This document shows, piece after piece, positions 60,855 through 64,000 of a stretch of DNA of 64,000 bases (positions are counted from its first letter, which is position 1; each line of letters opens with the position of its first letter). The notes under the pieces are model-generated. The model worked only from the letters and a program-made list of their open reading frames with translations. It did no database searches and was not told where the DNA came from. Source of the DNA: Pseudomonas sp. stari2 (lineage in GTDB: Bacteria > Pseudomonadota > Gammaproteobacteria > Pseudomonadales > Pseudomonadaceae); the NCBI RefSeq assembly GCF_040760005.1, contig NZ_CP099760.1, forward strand, positions 3,901,501 to 3,965,500, in the 5' to 3' direction. A program made the position numbers and the translations under genes.

Positions 60855-61793
60855 ATGACGTCAGCCAGCTCCCCCCAAACTCCCCTGCGCTTTTCCCGGT
60901 TCAGCAAAGCCGAGTGCGTGCTCGTGCTGATCACCATGCTCTGGGGCGGTACCTTTCTGCTGGTGCAGCACGCGATGACCGTCAGCGGCCCGATGTTTTT
61001 CGTCGGCCTGCGCTTTGCCGCTGCGGCGAGCATCGTGGCGATGTTTTCGTGGAAACACATGCGTGAACTGACCTTGTTCGAGCTCAAGGCCGGTGCGTTC
61101 ATTGGCGTGGCGATCATGCTCGGTTATGGCTTGCAGACCGTTGGCTTGCAGAGTATCCCGAGCAGCCAGTCGGCGTTCATCACTGCGCTATACGTGCCGT
61201 TCGTGCCGTTGCTGCAATGGTTGGTGCTCGGTCGTCGTCCCGGTTTGATGCCGAGCATCGGGATCATGCTGGCGTTTACCGGGTTGATGCTGCTGTCGGG
61301 GCCGGCCGGTGCATCGTTGAATTTCAGTCCCGGTGAAATCGCCACACTGATCAGCGCCATCGCCATAGCGGCGGAGATCATCCTGATCAGCACCTATGCC
61401 GGACAAGTCGACGTGCGTCGGGTGACGGTGGTGCAACTGGCGATGACCTCGGCGCTGGCGTTTTTGATGGTGGTGCCGACCGGTGAGGCGCTTCCAGACT
61501 TTTCATGGCTACTGCTGAGTACAGCCCTGGGGCTGGGCGCAATGAGTGCGGCGATTCAGGTGGCCATGAACTGGGCGCAGAAAAGTGTTTCGCCCACCCG
61601 CGCGACCTTGATCTACGCCGGAGAACCGGTGTGGGCCGGGATCGCCGGACGAATTGCCGGCGAGCGACTGCCAGCGATTGCACTGGTGGGCGCCGGGCTG
61701 ATCGTGGCAGCGGTGATTGTCAGTGAGTTGAAGACCAAGGGCAAAGCGACACAAGCGGTCACAGAAGAGTTCGAGCGCGAGACAGAAGGCTAA
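60855..61793 (+). CDS. EamA/DMT-family exporter
   Basis: 312 residues, ten membrane helices in two EamA repeats. MLWGGTFLLVQHAMTVSGPMFFVGLRFAAAA opens repeat 1 and the repeat-2 block MNWAQKSVSPTRATLIYAGEPVWAGIAGRIAGERL is typical. It is a drug/metabolite exporter of the inner membrane. Controlled probably by the divergent XRE-cupin regulator. Confidence 0.9.
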   Translation: MTSASSPQTPLRFSRFSKAECVLVLITMLWGGTFLLVQHAMTVSGPMFFVGLRFAAAASIVAMFSWKHMRELTLFELKAGAFIGVAIMLGYGLQTVGLQSIPSSQSAFITALYVPFVPLLQWLVLGRRPGLMPSIGIMLAFTGLMLLSGPAGASLNFSPGEIATLISAIAIAAEIILISTYAGQVDVRRVTVVQLAMTSALAFLMVVPTGEALPDFSWLLLSTALGLGAMSAAIQVAMNWAQKSVSPTRATLIYAGEPVWAGIAGRIAGERLPAIALVGAGLIVAAVIVSELKTKGKATQAVTEEFERETEG

Positions 61794-61856
61794 GCGAGGT
61801 TTTTGCGACTACCTTGTAGGATTCAGAGACATCCTCGCGTTTGGCGATCCGGGAGC

Positions 61857-61872
61857 TGGCACGTATGATGCT
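61857..61872 (+). promoter_or_regulatory. Possible sigma-54-like promoter of the antiporter operon
   Basis: TGGCACG-TATG-ATGCT: GG and GC are ten bases apart, one mismatch from consensus. It is only 28 bases before the ATG, so the leader would be very short. Confidence 0.35.
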
Positions 61873-61899
61873 TCACAAACTTCCGCAGATTAGAAGCCT

Positions 61900-64000
61900 A
61901 TGTCCCTGATAGTTCTACTGCTTCTGCCTTTTGTGGGCAGCTGTCTGGCAGCCGTGCTGCCGCACAACGCACGTAACGCCGAATCCCTGCTGGCAGGCCT
62001 GGTCGCTTTGATCGGCACGGTCCAGGTCGCCTTGCTGTTCCCGCAGATTGCCCATGGCGGCGTGATCCGTGAAGAGTTCACGTGGCTGCCCAGCCTGGGC
62101 CTGAACTTCGTCCTGCGCATGGACGGTTTCGCCTGGCTGTTCTCAATGCTGGTGCTGGGCATCGGCACTCTCGTTTCCTTATATGCCCGCTATTACATGT
62201 CGCCGGATGACCCGGTGCCGCGTTTCTTCGCATTCTTTCTGGCGTTCATGGGCGCCATGCTCGGGCTGGTGATCTCCGGCAACCTGATCCAGATCGTGTT
62301 CTTCTGGGAGCTGACCAGCCTCTTCTCGTTCCTGTTGATCGGCTACTGGCACCACCGCCACGACGCGCGCCGTGGTGCATACATGGCGTTGATGGTCACC
62401 GGTGCGGGAGGGCTATGCCTGCTGGCGGGGGTCATGATCCTCGGCCATGTGGTCGGCAGCTATGACCTGGACAAGGTCCTGGCCGCCGGCGATCTGATTC
62501 GTGCACATGCCCTCTACCCCATCCTGCTTCCCCTCATTCTCATCGGCGCCCTCAGCAAAAGCGCCCAGTTCCCCTTCCACTTCTGGCTGCCCCACGCGAT
62601 GGCGGCGCCGACACCGGTTTCGGCCTATCTGCACTCGGCGACCATGGTCAAGGCCGGGGTTTTCCTGCTCGCCCGGTTGTGGCCGTCGCTGTCCGGCAGC
62701 GAAGAATGGTTCTACATCGTCAGCGGCGCTGGAGCCGCCACACTGTTGCTCGGCGCGTACTGCGCGATGTTCCAGAACGACCTCAAGGGCCTGCTGGCCT
62801 ACTCGACCATCAGCCACCTCGGTCTGATCACGTTGCTGCTGGGCCTGAACAGTCCACTGGCGGCCGTCGCAGCGGTGTTCCACATTCTCAACCACGCAAC
62901 CTTCAAGGCCTCGCTGTTCATGGCCGCCGGGATCATCGACCACGAAAGTGGTACCCGCGACATCCGCAAGCTCAACGGTCTGTTCAAACTGATTCCGTTC
63001 ACCGCCACCCTGGCGATGGTCGCCAGTGCGTCCATGGCCGGCGTGCCGTTGCTCAATGGTTTCCTGTCGAAAGAAATGTTTTTCGCCGAAACCGTGTTCA
63101 TCAATGCCACCGCGTGGGTTGAAGCTGCACTGCCAATCGTGGCGACCATCGCCGGTACGTTCAGCGTTGCGTACTCGCTGCGCTTTACCGTCGACGTGTT
63201 CTTCGGCCCGACCGCCACCGACCTGCCGCACACACCGCACGAGCCGCCACGCTGGATGCGTGCACCGGTCGAGTTGCTGGTTTTCACCTGTTTGCTGGTA
63301 GGGATTTTCCCGGCACAAGTGGTCGGCCCGTTGCTGGCCGCTGCCGCGTTGCCGGTGGTGGGTGGCGTGCTGCCTGAATACAGCCTGGCGATCTGGCACG
63401 GCCTCAATGCTCCGATGATCATGAGTCTGATCGCCATGTCCGGCGGCATCGTGGTCTATCTGCTGCTGCGCAATCAGCTCAAGCGCGGTCGTTTCAAATT
63501 CCCGCCACTGGTAGGCCGCTTCAACGGCAAGCGCCTTTTCGAGCGCAGTCTGGTGGCAATGATGCGTCTGGCCCGACGCCTGGAGCGGCGGATCGGCACC
63601 AAACGCCTGCAAACCCAACTGTTCCTGATGGTGTTGGCGGCAGTGCTGGCCGGCCTGATCCCGATGCTGCACAGCAGCCTGAGCTGGGGCGACCGGCCGA
63701 AGATCCCTGGCTCCATCGTGTTCGTGACCCTGTGGCTGCTGGCAATCGCCTGCGCCCTCGGCGCCGCGTGGCAGGCCAAGTATCACCGTCTCGCCGCCCT
63801 GACCATGGTCAGCGTCTGCGGTCTGATGACGTGCGTGACCTTCGTCTGGTTCTCGGCACCGGACCTGGCCCTGACGCAACTAGTGGTCGAAGTGGTGACC
63901 ACGGTGCTGATCCTGCTCGGCCTGCGCTGGCTGCCACGGCGGATCGAAGAGGTTTCGCCGCTACCGAGCAGCCTGCGCAAGGCCCGTGTGCGGCGTCTGC
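61900..64000 (+). CDS. Mrp/Sha-type monovalent cation/H+ antiporter subunit A (3' end outside window)
   Basis: Open from ATG 61900 (AGAAG upstream) to the window edge, 700 codons with no stop. The proton-channel residues of MrpA are in place: Glu137 in VFFWELTS, Lys220 in GALSKSAQFPFHFWLPHAM and Lys251 in SATMVKAGVFLLA. VFHILNHATFKASLFMAAGI is a further hallmark. About 18 membrane helices are visible. MrpA works with subunits B-G (expected downstream) to exchange Na+ or K+ for H+ and to support pH and salt tolerance. The last ~60 residues contain LALTQLVVEVVTTVLI, typical of the start of the MrpB-like region seen in fused subunits. Confidence 0.92.
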   Translation, partial: MSLIVLLLLPFVGSCLAAVLPHNARNAESLLAGLVALIGTVQVALLFPQIAHGGVIREEFTWLPSLGLNFVLRMDGFAWLFSMLVLGIGTLVSLYARYYMSPDDPVPRFFAFFLAFMGAMLGLVISGNLIQIVFFWELTSLFSFLLIGYWHHRHDARRGAYMALMVTGAGGLCLLAGVMILGHVVGSYDLDKVLAAGDLIRAHALYPILLPLILIGALSKSAQFPFHFWLPHAMAAPTPVSAYLHSATMVKAGVFLLARLWPSLSGSEEWFYIVSGAGAATLLLGAYCAMFQNDLKGLLAYSTISHLGLITLLLGLNSPLAAVAAVFHILNHATFKASLFMAAGIIDHESGTRDIRKLNGLFKLIPFTATLAMVASASMAGVPLLNGFLSKEMFFAETVFINATAWVEAALPIVATIAGTFSVAYSLRFTVDVFFGPTATDLPHTPHEPPRWMRAPVELLVFTCLLVGIFPAQVVGPLLAAAALPVVGGVLPEYSLAIWHGLNAPMIMSLIAMSGGIVVYLLLRNQLKRGRFKFPPLVGRFNGKRLFERSLVAMMRLARRLERRIGTKRLQTQLFLMVLAAVLAGLIPMLHSSLSWGDRPKIPGSIVFVTLWLLAIACALGAAWQAKYHRLAALTMVSVCGLMTCVTFVWFSAPDLALTQLVVEVVTTVLILLGLRWLPRRIEEVSPLPSSLRKARVRRL

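Overview
The window comes from a GC-rich gamma-proteobacterial chromosome, most likely the Pseudomonas fluorescens group. The genus is inferred from gene content: DUF1652, AzlCD, YdiJ, PpnN, many LysR regulators, a sulfonate-type ABC system, a Mrp/Sha antiporter operon and GC-rich stem terminators. No rRNA, tRNA, phage, insertion sequence or CRISPR array was seen. About 63 genes can be supported. Both ends are cut: an amidase at the left and the MrpA/ShaA subunit at the right.

Region by region. 1-3.6 kb: amidase end, Dyp-type peroxidase (possible ATC start), TerC-like membrane protein, polyamine-type binding protein. 3.8-15.4 kb: a catabolic region flanked by two close paralogues of an NCS1 (cytosine-permease type) transporter. 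Between them lie a flavin reductase plus luciferase-like monooxygenase, an FAD monooxygenase, a Rid-family protein lacking the usual catalytic Arg, a DUF1028 protein and an M20 deacylase. A small island inside it holds a toxin-tail remnant, an immunity-like gene and a membrane protein. 15.4-22 kb: GST, HxlR regulator, cysteine hydrolase coupled to an aldehyde dehydrogenase, compact M24 protein, and a divergent LysR/sad pair arranged as in E. coli ptrR-sad. 22-28.4 kb: DUF1624 membrane protein, YdiJ with divergent LysR, and a DUF6338 gene coupled to a 41-codon gene.

28.5-36.7 kb: a likely acid-sugar or alcohol/aldehyde pathway (GMC oxidoreductase, enolase-superfamily protein, MFS carrier, aldehyde dehydrogenase, LysR, divergent porin). 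36.8-42.1 kb: LysR, MFS carrier, aldehyde dehydrogenase, aldo/keto reductase and a formaldehyde-activating-enzyme (Fae) homologue without visible tetrahydromethanopterin genes. 42.4-47.5 kb: NDH-2-like flavoprotein, Rrf2 regulator, several small proteins, Nudix hydrolase and a polysaccharide deacetylase lipoprotein. 47.6-50.7 kb: two divergent sulfonate/nitrate-type binding proteins and a permease with no ATPase. 50.8-58.5 kb: SRAP protein, AzlCD, DUF2784, DUF3087, PpnN, a periplasmic binding protein and a flavoprotein. 58.6-61.8 kb: an NtaA/DszA-family monooxygenase, XRE-cupin regulator and DMT exporter.

The most striking non-coding signal is shared by the binding-protein gene at 48829 and the monooxygenase gene at 59989. 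Each has a sigma-54-like -24/-12 element and, exactly 83 nt upstream of it, an 18-bp dyad of form CTGTTG-N6-CRACAG (in its gene's orientation). This suggests one enhancer-binding activator controls both as a sulfur-source regulon. Other leads are the two-permease Rid/DUF1028 cluster, the orphan Fae gene, and an enolase-superfamily protein whose first metal ligand appears replaced.
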